Notes under the pieces: model-generated
The model's input: only the letters and a program-made list of their open reading frames with translations
Databases searched by the model: none
Told to the model about the DNA's origin: nothing
Made by a program: the position numbers and the translations under genes
Shown here: positions 41,917 to 51,438 of the stretch, in pieces
Position numbering within the stretch: the stretch's first letter is position 1
Layout of the letters: each line of letters begins with the position of its first letter
NCBI GenBank assembly: GCA_001874255.1
Contig: MPDC01000019.1
Coordinates: forward strand, 1 to 64,000
Direction: 5' to 3'
From: Alphaproteobacteria bacterium MedPE-SWcel
GTDB lineage: Bacteria; Pseudomonadota; Alphaproteobacteria; Rhodobacterales; Rhodobacteraceae
Length of the DNA: 64,000 nucleotides

Positions 41917-41940
41917 AGCGCCGGGTGATGACCCGGCGCT
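41917..41940 (-). terminator. Strong hairpin between DUF3576 gene and leuS
   Basis: AGCGCCGGGT-GATG-ACCCGGCGCT, 10-bp perfect stem; on the minus strand it is followed by TTTC, about 21 nt before the leuS start. Confidence 0.6.
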
Positions 41941-41981
41941 CCTGATACGTGTAATAAACGGGTTGTCCAGTGGCGAGGTCG

Positions 41982-42470
41982 TTAGATCTTTTTGTCTTTT
42001 ATGCGCAGTTGGCGCGCGCGGGACAGAATCGCGTCTTCGACCGCACGGGCTGTTTGCGGGCTGACGGCACCGCCGCGGCTTTGCAGCGCAACATTGAGCG
42101 ACCGCGCCTCGAGCGCCGGGTCCTTGATGTGGACCGTGGCCCGATATGACCGTCCGCCGCCCGGGGGGGTACCGTATCCGGTGACGATCACCCCGGTGAA
42201 GGGATCAACCGAGTCGACCGGCAGGAAATCCAGAACTTCGAGGCTGGCGGCCCAGAGGTATCGGTTCACCTGCACGCGTTGCTCGTTCTTGCGGGGGCCG
42301 AAAGCCTCCCAGATCGTGGTGCGGTCCTCGCGAGCATCGCGCCCTTCGCCTGCCAGCACAATCGTATCGCTGTCATTGACCTCGGTGTCTGTATCCAGCG
42401 TGCGGAACGCACCGCAGGCTGTTACAAGGCACAGTGAAGAAAGAAGAACTAAGGTCGTGATACCACGCAT
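41982..42470 (-). CDS. DUF3576 domain-containing lipoprotein
   Basis: MRGITTLVLLSSLCLVTACG lipobox; EDRTTIWEAFGPRKNEQRVQVNRYLWAASLEVLDFLPVDSVDPFTGVIVTGYGTPPG. Confidence 0.88.
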   Translation of the reverse strand: MRGITTLVLLSSLCLVTACGAFRTLDTDTEVNDSDTIVLAGEGRDAREDRTTIWEAFGPRKNEQRVQVNRYLWAASLEVLDFLPVDSVDPFTGVIVTGYGTPPGGGRSYRATVHIKDPALEARSLNVALQSRGGAVSPQTARAVEDAILSRARQLRIKDKKI

Positions 42471-42643
42471 ATTGGCCGGGCCCGCTCGTGAATTTGCAGT
42501 TGTTATACTCCTAGACAAGCCGCGTTGTGCCAACAAGCCTATTCTTTGATAGACTCTGTCCTGCTGCAGTATGGCGGGGTGGCGGGTGCAAAGGACTGTG
42601 GCACGCTTGCATCAATTTGTTGACGAAAGGTTTTCGGAATTCA

Positions 42644-42687
42644 GCACATGCTTGCTTCATCACCCCAAAACAAGCGAGAGGATGTGC
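42644..42687 (+). ncRNA. Candidate structured 5' leader of porin mRNA
   Basis: Nested complementary arms GCACAT/ATGTGC and GCTTG/CAAGC with a purine bulge GAGAGG, inside a roughly 215-bp region upstream of the porin ATG. Confidence 0.3.
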
Positions 42688-42753
42688 GTACTTGAGGAGC
42701 GATGAGGCTTCGTGCTGACTGCTTCTTTCGAAATTCAAACCCGAGGGAAAACC

Positions 42754-43701
42754 ATGAAAAAGATTCTCTTCGCTACGACCGCACTGGTTGCGACCGCAGG
42801 TGTTGCTGCTGCTGAGCTGACCATTGGCGGTTCCGCACGTTTTGGCCTGGCATACAACGAAGACCAAGCCAACACCGGCGCAGAAGAAACCCGCATCGAA
42901 CAGCGTATGCGTGTGAACATCACCGGTATCGCCGAAACCGACGCTGGTGTGAAACTGGAAGCACGCTTCCGTCTCGAATCCAACGAAGATGCGAACTCCG
43001 CAATCTCCGGCCGTGGCCCGGGTGCTGCTGGTTTCGCAGTTTCCTACGGCGGTCTGCGTGTTGACGTTGGTAACGTCTCCGACGTGTTCGACTCCGGCGA
43101 CCAGGTTGACTACTACGGTTACGGCATCGGTCTGACCGCCCTGATCGAGCAAAACTCCGTATGGTACGACACAGCCGTTTCCATCGGCGGTTTCGGTGCT
43201 GGTTCGCAAGATGCAACCACCATCAAAGCGCGTTACACCGTTGGTGATTTCTCTGCATCCTTGTCCTACACCGACACCAAAGCAGCTGGTACAGTTGTTG
43301 CCAACGAAGAGACCCAAATCGGTCTCGGCTACACCCTGGCAAACGGCATGTCCATCGGTGCCGCTTACGGTGATGACGACAACGCAGGCGACTACTACAT
43401 CGTGAACCTCGCTGGTTCCGCAGGCGCACTGGGTTACTCTGTAATCCTCGGCGACGGCGACATCTTCGACACCGCCGCTGTTCAGGGTAGCCTGGCTTAC
43501 GGTATCTCCGTAAACTACGAGATCTCCTCCGCAACCGCGATCCAAGCTGTTGTTTCCGGCGGTGGTCTGGACTCCTCTGAAACCGCATACGGCCTGGGCT
43601 TCACCCACGGTCTGGGCGGTGGTGTTACCCTCGCAGGTGGTATCGCTCAGGACACAGCTGACGGCATGCTGGCAGACCTCGGCGTGAAGTTCTCCTTCTA
43701 A
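42754..43701 (+). CDS. Outer membrane porin
   Basis: MKKILFATTALVATAGVAAAELTIGGSARFGLAYNE signal peptide + Gram-negative porin beta-barrel; ends with KFSF. Confidence 0.95.
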   Translation: MKKILFATTALVATAGVAAAELTIGGSARFGLAYNEDQANTGAEETRIEQRMRVNITGIAETDAGVKLEARFRLESNEDANSAISGRGPGAAGFAVSYGGLRVDVGNVSDVFDSGDQVDYYGYGIGLTALIEQNSVWYDTAVSIGGFGAGSQDATTIKARYTVGDFSASLSYTDTKAAGTVVANEETQIGLGYTLANGMSIGAAYGDDDNAGDYYIVNLAGSAGALGYSVILGDGDIFDTAAVQGSLAYGISVNYEISSATAIQAVVSGGGLDSSETAYGLGFTHGLGGGVTLAGGIAQDTADGMLADLGVKFSF

Positions 43702-43727
43702 GCCGATCTGAACCACATGGTTCTTTG

Positions 43728-43760
43728 GGGCGGGCTCTTCGGAGCTCGCCCTTTTCTTTT
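43728..43760 (+). terminator. Rho-independent terminator of porin gene
   Basis: GGGCGGGCTCTTCGGAGCTCGCCC followed by TTTTCTTTT. Confidence 0.85.
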
Positions 43761-43807
43761 GCGCACAAAAGGTGTTTCTTCCGGTCGAACAGCTAGATGA
43801 GGCCAAG

Positions 43808-44464
43808 ATGTCGCTGACCGAGATAAAATCCCGTATTGCGAGCGCCGAAGTCGCCGCTGACCGCGTTCCCGGCTCCGTGCAATTGATCGCGGTGTCCAAG
43901 GTGCAGCCCAATGAACGCGTCGAAGCGGTTCTGCAGGAAGGGCATCGGGTCTTTGGGGAAAACCGGGTTCAGGAAGCGGCTGGAAAATGGCCCGACTTCC
44001 GGAGCCGATACGACGGTATTGAACTCCATCTGATTGGTCCGCTGCAGACCAACAAGGCACGGCAGGCCATGGAGCTGGTCGATTCGATTCATTCCGTGGA
44101 CAGGTTGAAACTGGCAAACACATTGGCCCGTCTGGCGCAGGAGCTCGGTCGGTGTCCTCAGATCTTTCTTCAGGTGAACACTGGCGAAGAAGAGCAGAAG
44201 GCCGGGGTTCTCCCGTCCGAGGCAGATGCATTTGTCGCCGAATGCCGCAGCCTCGATCTGCCGGTGCAGGGATTGATGTGCATTCCGCCCGTCGATGAGG
44301 AGCCGAGCCTGCATTTCGCTCTGCTGGCCAAGATTGCAGCGCGCAACGGGTTGAGCGGTCTGTCCATGGGCATGAGCAGCGATTTCGAGCAGGCGATTGC
44401 GCTTGGCGCGACGCATGTGCGGGTCGGCTCTGCGATTTTCGGGACCCGGTCCGGTTCAGCGTGA
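43808..44464 (+). CDS. YggS family pyridoxal phosphate-dependent enzyme
   Basis: IAVSKVQPNERVEAVLQEGHRVFGENRVQEAAGKW; GLSMGMSSDFEQAIALGATHVRVGSAIFG. Confidence 0.93.
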   Translation: MSLTEIKSRIASAEVAADRVPGSVQLIAVSKVQPNERVEAVLQEGHRVFGENRVQEAAGKWPDFRSRYDGIELHLIGPLQTNKARQAMELVDSIHSVDRLKLANTLARLAQELGRCPQIFLQVNTGEEEQKAGVLPSEADAFVAECRSLDLPVQGLMCIPPVDEEPSLHFALLAKIAARNGLSGLSMGMSSDFEQAIALGATHVRVGSAIFGTRSGSA

Positions 44465-44965
44465 CCGGACAATCAGCCGGGCATTGCGCCCTATCCTGCG
44501 GGCAATCCAGTGCAGGTCGCAGCGCGAGAACGCCAGGCAGCCCTCAGTCGGGTATCCGGCGCGCCGCCATTGGTGCAGGAAAATGGCGGACCCGCGCCCC
44601 TTGACGGCAGAGGGCCAGTTCCAGTCCGTCAGCAGCACGAGGTCATACAGCGGGTCAGCCCGCCGCAGCCGTTCGTGCCGATAGGGATGCGGCGCGCGGA
44701 CCATGTGGTTATAGGCGATGTCGTTGCTATCATCCGACCACAGGTCGCCGGGATAGATCGGAACAGCCCAGTCTTGCGGCGGGCGGATGCGGTCCGGACG
44801 ATAGAGCATGCCGGTGATCCTGTGGGTCCCCGCCGGTGTCGCCCCGTCGCCTTCGCGTTTGTTGCCGGTGATGCCGCCTTTGCCGATGGTGCAGGGCAGG
44901 GTCCGACCCATGAAACGCAGCCCGGTCGGAGTCAGGACCAGATCCGTCGGCGCCATCGCAGTCAC
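44456..44965 (-). CDS. L,D-transpeptidase family protein
   Basis: YkuD-like catalytic segment GSAIFLHQWRRAGYPTEGCLAFSRCDL. Confidence 0.88.
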   Translation of the reverse strand: MTAMAPTDLVLTPTGLRFMGRTLPCTIGKGGITGNKREGDGATPAGTHRITGMLYRPDRIRPPQDWAVPIYPGDLWSDDSNDIAYNHMVRAPHPYRHERLRRADPLYDLVLLTDWNWPSAVKGRGSAIFLHQWRRAGYPTEGCLAFSRCDLHWIARRIGRNARLIVRSR

Positions 44966-46050
44966 AGCAAATGCCCCGACTTTGCCGCCTTGGTGGCGAG
45001 ATAGGCGCGGTTGAAGTCGTTTTCTCCGACCTGCAGCGGCACCCGCGCGTCCACCGTGATCCCGGTCTTTTCCATCATCGTGATCTTGCCCGGGTTATTG
45101 GTCATCAACCGCACGGTTGAAAACCCAAGCTCGCGCAGGATGGACGCACCGAGGCGAAAATCCCGTTCGTCATCCTCAAACCCCAGCCGGTGATTTGCCT
45201 CCACGGTATCAAAGCCCTGATCCTGCAGGGAATAGGCGCGCATTTTATTGGCAAGGCCAATGCCGCGCCCCTCCTGGTTCAGATAGAGCAGCACGCCCGC
45301 GCCTTCTTGCCCCATCTGAGCGAGGGCCCCCCGCAATTGCGGCCCGCAATCGCATTTCAGAGATCCGAGCACATCGCCGGTGAAACAGGCCGAATGCAGA
45401 CGCGCCAGAACCGGCTTGCTGCGGTCCGGGCGGCCGATTTCGATGGCGTAATGTTCCTCGCCGCCATCTTCGGGGCGAAACACATGCAGCCGCCCGGCTT
45501 CCGAGGCGGCCATGGGCAATCTGGCGGCGGCAATCGGATGCAGGGGGGAGCTCTTGTTGAGAAGGGGCTCGGCCGCGGATTGCGGCAACAGTGTCAGATC
45601 GTGCCGGAGCGCAAACCCACCCGCGTCGGCGAGCGGCACAAAGATCGCGGCGGGCAGGAGACGCGCGGATTTCACAAGCGCGATCGCCAGGTCGGCCAGG
45701 CTGGCGTCGCCGCCGCGCAGGCTGGACAAGGGACCCTTCATTGGCGCCGCCAGATCGTCGGCCGGATCCGCCAGGGCCTGAATCCAGTCGAGTCCCACGT
45801 CCTCCGGCACGGCGATCCGGGCGATGTCGCCATCGTAGGCGCGCGCCTTCAGAGTGGCGGCCCGCCGTGCGGTCAGGGCGAGCGCGACATCACCCAGTTG
45901 GCGCAGATCGGTCAGCCGCTCGGCAGTGAGGCTCTCGACCGCGAGTGTCAGGATTGCGGTGCCGCCCGTGGTGAGGACGACCGGTAATCCCATCCTCAGA
46001 TCCACACGGGCACGGGCGATACGCTCCAGCATTGTCGGCAAAAGGCTCAT
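44962..46050 (-). CDS. ribA: GTP cyclohydrolase II
   Basis: RLHSACFTGDVLGSLKCDCGPQLRGAL; YLNQEGRGIGLANKMRAYSLQDQGFDTVEANHRLGF; N-terminal degenerate extension. Confidence 0.93.
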   Translation of the reverse strand: MSLLPTMLERIARARVDLRMGLPVVLTTGGTAILTLAVESLTAERLTDLRQLGDVALALTARRAATLKARAYDGDIARIAVPEDVGLDWIQALADPADDLAAPMKGPLSSLRGGDASLADLAIALVKSARLLPAAIFVPLADAGGFALRHDLTLLPQSAAEPLLNKSSPLHPIAAARLPMAASEAGRLHVFRPEDGGEEHYAIEIGRPDRSKPVLARLHSACFTGDVLGSLKCDCGPQLRGALAQMGQEGAGVLLYLNQEGRGIGLANKMRAYSLQDQGFDTVEANHRLGFEDDERDFRLGASILRELGFSTVRLMTNNPGKITMMEKTGITVDARVPLQVGENDFNRAYLATKAAKSGHLL

Positions 46051-46217
46051 CCGGTCGGTGTCCTGGCTGTAACATCAGGAGTGTTTCCTACGCCCTATCG
46101 CGCCGAAAGTGAAATAATTCCGTGTCTGCGGACACGTCGCCGTGAAATTCATCCGGCAAAGCTTGTTCTTTCCCGGGCATGCTCACATTTGTTTTGCAAG
46201 TGAACAGGAGAGAGCCC

Positions 46218-46904
46218 ATGGCACAGTTGAAGAAAATTCTGCTTGTGGACGACGATGAGGATCTGCGCGAGGCGCTGAGCGAACAGCTTGTCATGACCGA
46301 AGATTTTGATGTCTTCGAGGCCAGCGACGGTCAAAGCGCGATGGAGCGGGCCAAGGAAGCGATCTACGATCTGATCATCCTCGATGTGGGGCTGCCCGAC
46401 ACGGATGGGCGCGAGCTGTGCCGCCTGATGCGCAAGCAGGGGGTCAAATCTCCGATCTTGATGCTGACCGGCCATGACAGCGACGCCGATACCATTCTCG
46501 GCCTTGATGCGGGGGCCAATGACTATGTGACCAAACCGTTCAAGTTTCCCGTCCTTCTGGCCCGCATTCGCGCTCAGCTGCGGCAGCACGAACAGTCCGA
46601 GGACGCGGTCTTTGTGCTTGGCCCCTATACGTTCAAACCGGCGATGAAGGTGCTTGTCACCGAAGACGATCGCAAGATTCGTTTGACGGAAAAGGAAACC
46701 AACATCCTGAAATTCCTCTACCGGTCCAATGATGGCGTGGTTCCGCGCGACATTTTGCTGCATGAGGTCTGGGGCTACAATGCAGGGGTTACAACGCATA
46801 CCCTGGAGACCCATATATACCGTCTGCGCCAGAAGATCGAACCGGACCCCTCGAATGCCCGGCTTCTGGTGACGGAATCCGGCGGCTACCGATTGGTGGC
46901 CTGA
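46218..46904 (+). CDS. OmpR-family response regulator transcription factor (orphan)
   Basis: ILLVDDDEDLREALSEQL...ILDVGLPDTDGRELC receiver + winged helix VPRDILLHEVWGYNAGVTTHTLETHIYRLRQKIE; no adjacent kinase. Confidence 0.93.
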   Translation: MAQLKKILLVDDDEDLREALSEQLVMTEDFDVFEASDGQSAMERAKEAIYDLIILDVGLPDTDGRELCRLMRKQGVKSPILMLTGHDSDADTILGLDAGANDYVTKPFKFPVLLARIRAQLRQHEQSEDAVFVLGPYTFKPAMKVLVTEDDRKIRLTEKETNILKFLYRSNDGVVPRDILLHEVWGYNAGVTTHTLETHIYRLRQKIEPDPSNARLLVTESGGYRLVA

Positions 46905-46999
46905 ATGGAACAAGATCGGATATCGTGCGTTACCCGATCAGACAGAATATGAGACCCCGCGCATATCCGGGTCATGATATGCATCCTCCCTGTTGGACT

Positions 47000-47027
47000 G
47001 GCCGGGCCTCGTGCCCGGCCTTTTTTT
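47000..47027 (+). terminator. Rho-independent terminator downstream of response regulator
   Basis: GGCCGGGC-CTCGT-GCCCGGCC-TTTTTTT. Confidence 0.9.
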
Positions 47028-47169
47028 CGCGCGGGTGTTCGCCCGAGGCCGGATGTCCCACCGCATGCCGGGCGCAGGAAATAGCACAAAAGCGCGGCGG
47101 ACCCTCTGGTATCCTGATGGCCCTGCGGGCAATATCCACCCAAACCCTTGCCAGAGATCGAGAAGCCGA

Positions 47170-47958
47170 ATGCCGTTTACCCTTGCCACCTGGAACATAA
47201 ACTCCGTGCGTCTGCGCGAGCCGATCGTGCTGAAGCTGCTGGCAGAGGAAGGACCTGACGTTCTGTGCCTTCAGGAATGCAAGAGCCCGGTGGACAAGAT
47301 CCCGGTGCAGGCCTTTCACGACATAGGTTACACGCATATGGTCGCGCGTGGGCAGAAGGGATACAACGGCGTCGCAATCCTGTCGCGTTTGCCGATCGAA
47401 GACGTCGGAGACAAGGATTTTGCCAGCCTCGGTCACGCCCGCCATGTCGCGGGCCGGCTGGAAAATGGTGTCACCATCCACAATTTCTACGTCCCCGCAG
47501 GGGGCGACGAGCCAGACCGCGAGAAAAACGTGAAGTTTGGCCAGAAGCTCGATTATCTGACCGAAATGCGCGATTGGTTCCACGCGGAACGGCCTGAGAA
47601 ATCCGTACTGGTCGGGGACCTGAATATTGCGCCGCGCGAAGACGACGTCTGGGATCACAAGAAGCTGTTGAAAATCGTCAGCCACACGCCGGTCGAGGTG
47701 GCGCATCTGGAGCAGGTCATGGAGGCCGGCGGCTGGAGCGATGTCACCCGCAACGATATCCCCGAGGGGCTGCTCTATAGCTGGTGGAGTTACCGCGCAA
47801 AGGATTGGGATGCGGCCGACAAGGGGCGGCGTCTCGATCATATCTGGTCGACCTCGGATATCACGCAGTCCGCGCACTCCAGCCGTATCCTGCGCGCCGC
47901 ACGGGGCTGGGAAAAGCCCAGCGACCACGCCCCCGTTTTTGCAACCTTCGATCTCTGA
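47170..47958 (+). CDS. xthA: Exodeoxyribonuclease III
   Basis: MPFTLATWNINSVRLREPIVLKLLAEEGPDVLCLQECK; GVAILSRLP; GDLNIAP; SDHAPVFATFDL; start 47170. Confidence 0.95.
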   Translation: MPFTLATWNINSVRLREPIVLKLLAEEGPDVLCLQECKSPVDKIPVQAFHDIGYTHMVARGQKGYNGVAILSRLPIEDVGDKDFASLGHARHVAGRLENGVTIHNFYVPAGGDEPDREKNVKFGQKLDYLTEMRDWFHAERPEKSVLVGDLNIAPREDDVWDHKKLLKIVSHTPVEVAHLEQVMEAGGWSDVTRNDIPEGLLYSWWSYRAKDWDAADKGRRLDHIWSTSDITQSAHSSRILRAARGWEKPSDHAPVFATFDL

Positions 47959-48190
47959 TCCGGCGCAGGCATTGGGGCGGGCGGCTGTCCGCCCGATCGC
48001 GCAGCTGCGGGACCTCGGGCGCGCCAGCCCATGGAGAAGGCCCGCCTCGGGTGTGGTCGGCGTCGCGCCATTGGACCGCCGCGCATTGGACCGGCGGGGC
48101 ACGTGATCTGCGGGGATGCGAAAGTCATCTCTTGGTTTTCTCGATCGAAGGCCGCATATAAGGCGCAACTGACTACAGGAGAGCGGAGCG

Positions 48191-49126
48191 ATGATGGACA
48201 TTCTGGGCGGAGCGGGCGCCGCAGCCCCTGCGGGCGATCTCATCAAGGATGTGACCGAAGCGACCTTCATGCAGGAGGTGGTCGACGCCTCTATGGAGGT
48301 GCCGGTCATCGTGGATTTCTGGGCCCCATGGTGCGGCCCCTGCAAGACGCTCGGTCCCATGCTGGAGGCTGCAGTGACCAAGGCCAAAGGCGCGGTCCGT
48401 ATGGTCAAGATCAACGTGGACGAAAACCAGCGTCTGGCCTCGGCGCTGGCCCAGCAAGGTCTGCCGTTGCAGTCGATCCCCACCGTCGTTGCCTTTTATC
48501 AGGGCCGTCCGCTGGACATGTTTCAGGGGGCCCAGTCGCAGTCTGAAATCGACGCCTTCCTGCAGCGCATTGCAGAAGCCTCTGGCGGGACCGCTGACGG
48601 CGGTCTGGGCGAAGCGTTGGAAACGGCCGAGCAAATGCTCGAAGAGGGCGCGGCCTCTGATGCGGCGCAGGTCTTTGCCGCGATCATGGGAGAGGACGAC
48701 CAGAACGCGGCTGCCTATGGTGGTCTGGCGCGGTGTCACGTAGCACTGGGAGAGCTGGATCAGGCCGAAGCCGTCCTGAACGGTGCCCCGGCAGAGATTT
48801 CCACAGCCCCGGAAATCGAAGCGGCACATGCGCAGATAGAATTGGCCCGGCAGGCCGAAAACGCGGGCCCGGTCGCAGAGCTGCGGGCGGCCGTGGAGGC
48901 GGATCCTGACAATCTGCAGGTCCGTTTTGATCTGGCTCAGGCCCTGCACGCTGCGGGCGATGCAGAGGCGGCGGTAGCGGAATTGCTGGAGCTCTTCCGG
49001 CGGGACCGGGACTGGAATGATGGCGCGGCAAAGAGCCAGCTCTTCACCATTTTCGATGCGTTGAAACCCAATGATCCGGTGGTCCTGAACGGGCGGCGCA
49101 AGCTGAGCTCGCTGATATTTGCCTGA
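48191..49126 (+). CDS. Thioredoxin domain/TPR protein (CnoX/YbbN-like)
   Basis: VIVDFWAPWCGPCKTLGPMLE plus C-terminal TPR-like repeats. Confidence 0.92.
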   Translation: MMDILGGAGAAAPAGDLIKDVTEATFMQEVVDASMEVPVIVDFWAPWCGPCKTLGPMLEAAVTKAKGAVRMVKINVDENQRLASALAQQGLPLQSIPTVVAFYQGRPLDMFQGAQSQSEIDAFLQRIAEASGGTADGGLGEALETAEQMLEEGAASDAAQVFAAIMGEDDQNAAAYGGLARCHVALGELDQAEAVLNGAPAEISTAPEIEAAHAQIELARQAENAGPVAELRAAVEADPDNLQVRFDLAQALHAAGDAEAAVAELLELFRRDRDWNDGAAKSQLFTIFDALKPNDPVVLNGRRKLSSLIFA

Positions 49127-49153
49127 GGCCATTGCAGCGCTAAGTTCCCCTTC

Positions 49154-49798
49154 ATGATAAAAATCTCGGATCTGCCAAATACCATTCCGATTTTTCCCTT
49201 GCCCGGGGCGCTTTTGTTGCCTCGGGCAAAGTTGCCCCTGCATATTTTCGAACCGCGCTACCTGCAGATGCTCGAAGATGCGCTGAAGACCCGCGAACGG
49301 GTTATCGGCATGATGCAACCGAAGGCGGCACGCTCCGAGGATGGGTCTGGTCTTTATGCGGTTGGCTGTGCGGGGCGGGTGACGCAATTCTCCGAAACCG
49401 AAGATGGCCGTTATTTCATCACGCTCTGCGGACTATCGCGGTACCATCTGAAGACGGAAGTCGAGGGCTTTACCCCATACCGGCGGTGTGTGGTGGATTG
49501 GTCCGGCTTTGAGACGGATCTGGGCCGGACGGAAACCGATGATGGTTTTGACCGGTCGACGCTGATGGCGCTGCTGGGCCGCTATATGGAAGCGCGTAGC
49601 CTGTCGACGGATTGGGGTGCCTTGGAAGAGGCCGGGGACGAACTGCTGGTGAATTCTCTTTCGATGTTGCTGGACTTCGAACCGGAGGACAAACAGGCCC
49701 TGCTCGAGGCGCCGAGCCTGACCGCGCGTCGCAAAACCCTTGTCACGCTTTTGGAGTTCGCCCTTCGCGGCGGCTCGCTTGAGGAAAAACTACAATGA
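49154..49798 (+). CDS. LON peptidase substrate-binding (N-terminal) domain protein
   Basis: [43 protein letters not shown]. Confidence 0.92.
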   Translation: MIKISDLPNTIPIFPLPGALLLPRAKLPLHIFEPRYLQMLEDALKTRERVIGMMQPKAARSEDGSGLYAVGCAGRVTQFSETEDGRYFITLCGLSRYHLKTEVEGFTPYRRCVVDWSGFETDLGRTETDDGFDRSTLMALLGRYMEARSLSTDWGALEEAGDELLVNSLSMLLDFEPEDKQALLEAPSLTARRKTLVTLLEFALRGGSLEEKLQ

Positions 49799-49980
49799 CG
49801 GAAAACAGCCCCGCTTTTGATCGCCGCATGCTCGAAGCGCTGGTCTGCCCGGTGTCGCACAGGGTTCTGGAATATGATGCCGAGGCGCAGGAGTTGATCT
49901 CGCGCTCTGCCAATCTGGCTTTCCCGATCCGCAATGGAATTCCCGTGATGCTGACCGACGAGGCGCGACCGCTGGAGTAG
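49795..49980 (+). CDS. Trm112 family protein
   Basis: [52 protein letters not shown]. Confidence 0.9.
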   Translation: MTENSPAFDRRMLEALVCPVSHRVLEYDAEAQELISRSANLAFPIRNGIPVMLTDEARPLE

Positions 49981-50037
49981 CCCGGAGGGGCCCCTCACGT
50001 TTGGTGAGGGGGTCTCGCCCCCCCCAACGAGTCTTGC

Positions 50038-51264
50038 TCAGAGGGGGCGTCCCTGCAGCAGCCTGGGCAGGTCGCCGGACAGACCCGCGGCCTCTCTCAC
50101 GAATCCCCGGCGCAGGGCAGGGACGGCATTGGTCAGCCCAAGCCCCAGATCCCGAGCGGCACGAAGGATCGGGTTGTCGTTCGAAAACAGCCTGTTGAAA
50201 CCGTCGGTGGCCAAGGCAAGGGACGTGGTGTCAAAGCGGCGCCATTGCTGGTAGCGCGCCAGAACCAGCGGGCTGGCCGGGTCTTCGCCCCGGCGGCGCG
50301 CATCGGTCAGGACCTCGGCCAGGCTGGCAATATCGCGCAGCCCGGCATTGAGCCCCTGTCCGGCGATCGGATGCAGCCCATGCGCGGCGTCCCCGACCAG
50401 CGCCAGCCGGTCACTGAAGAATGAGTTGGCGAGGCTCAACTTCAGCGGGTAGCTGTAGCGCTTGCCCGCCAGAGAGATCTCTCCGAGAAACGAGCCAAAC
50501 CGGGGGTGCAGCGCCGCCAGGTATCCGGCGTCGTCCATGGCATCGATGCGCGCGGCTTCCGCATGGCTTTCGCTCCAGACGATAGAGCAACGATTGCCGG
50601 GCAGTGGCAGGATCGCCAGCGGACCGGGCGGCATGAAAAACTGATGCGCGATGCCATGGTGCGGCGCGTCATGGGCGATGGCACAGACCAGCGCGGTTTG
50701 CCCATAGTTCCAGCCCGTTCGCCGGATCCCGGCGCGCGCGGCGGTGCCGCTCTGGCGGCCGTCGGCCCCGACCAGCAGCGCCCCGGTGACCTGAGACCCG
50801 TCGTCCAGCGTCACAGTGACGGCGTTGGAGCTGACCGATTGCGACACCACGCGGCGCCCCGAGATCTGCGTGAGGCCCGGCGTCTCTGCCATGGCTGTCA
50901 TCAGGGCGCGGCGCAGGACTCTGTCCTCAACCATATAGCCCATCGGCCCGTCGTCGAGATCGCTTTCCTCGAAATGCAAAAAAAACGGGGCCGCCCCTTG
51001 CCCGGCGCTGCCATCGCTGACCTTGATTTCGGTCATGGGCTGCGTGTGACCGTCCAGATGAGACCAGACACCTATCTGCTGCAGCAGGCGGGTCGAGGCC
51101 AGCGCAAGGGCGTAGGACCTGCCGTCGAACCCGTCGTCCTGCCGGGTGGCGGCGGGCAAGGCATCGATCAGGGTGACTCCATGGCCGGCCTGCGCCAGTG
51201 CCAGCGCGAGGGCGGGGCCATTCAGTCCGCCGCCGACGATCACGATATCACGTAAGTCTGTCAT
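50038..51264 (-). CDS. UbiH/UbiF-type FAD-dependent monooxygenase (ubiquinone biosynthesis)
   Basis: DIVIVGGGLNGPALALALAQAGHGVTLID; RLALVGDAAHGLHPIAGQGLNAGLRD. Confidence 0.92.
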   Translation of the reverse strand: MTDLRDIVIVGGGLNGPALALALAQAGHGVTLIDALPAATRQDDGFDGRSYALALASTRLLQQIGVWSHLDGHTQPMTEIKVSDGSAGQGAAPFFLHFEESDLDDGPMGYMVEDRVLRRALMTAMAETPGLTQISGRRVVSQSVSSNAVTVTLDDGSQVTGALLVGADGRQSGTAARAGIRRTGWNYGQTALVCAIAHDAPHHGIAHQFFMPPGPLAILPLPGNRCSIVWSESHAEAARIDAMDDAGYLAALHPRFGSFLGEISLAGKRYSYPLKLSLANSFFSDRLALVGDAAHGLHPIAGQGLNAGLRDIASLAEVLTDARRRGEDPASPLVLARYQQWRRFDTTSLALATDGFNRLFSNDNPILRAARDLGLGLTNAVPALRRGFVREAAGLSGDLPRLLQGRPL

Positions 51265-51438
51265 GAGGCGCACTATGCCGCCAGCGAGGGAATTGTCCAT
51301 GGGCAAGCTGCCGCAGGGCGGCGTTCATCCGCGCTGTCGTCGGGTATCTGGCAGGATTGTGCCCGCCCGATGGGGTCGCTACGGTGGCGCCAAGAGAAAT
51401 TCGGCCGATCGAAGCGGCCGTGACAAGGAGGCACAGCG

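Noticed and set aside
39310-41928. 872-aa plus-strand ORF antisense to leuS
   Set aside because: Mirror frame of a strongly coding leuS gene in GC-rich DNA; His/Arg/Gly-rich composition with no recognisable domain.
42511-43911. 466-aa minus-strand ORF antisense to the porin
   Set aside because: Arises from the biased codon use of the porin; Cys/Val/Gly-rich low-quality translation; porin frame is certain.
46972-48483. 503-aa minus-strand ORF over xthA and the thioredoxin gene
   Set aside because: Overlaps two well-supported genes on the other strand and crosses a clear terminator.
49981-50037. Hairpin CCCCTCACGTTTGGTGAGGGG between the Trm112 gene and the ubiH-like gene
   Set aside because: Convergent position fits a terminator, but it lacks a clear T-tract on either strand; not listed as a feature.
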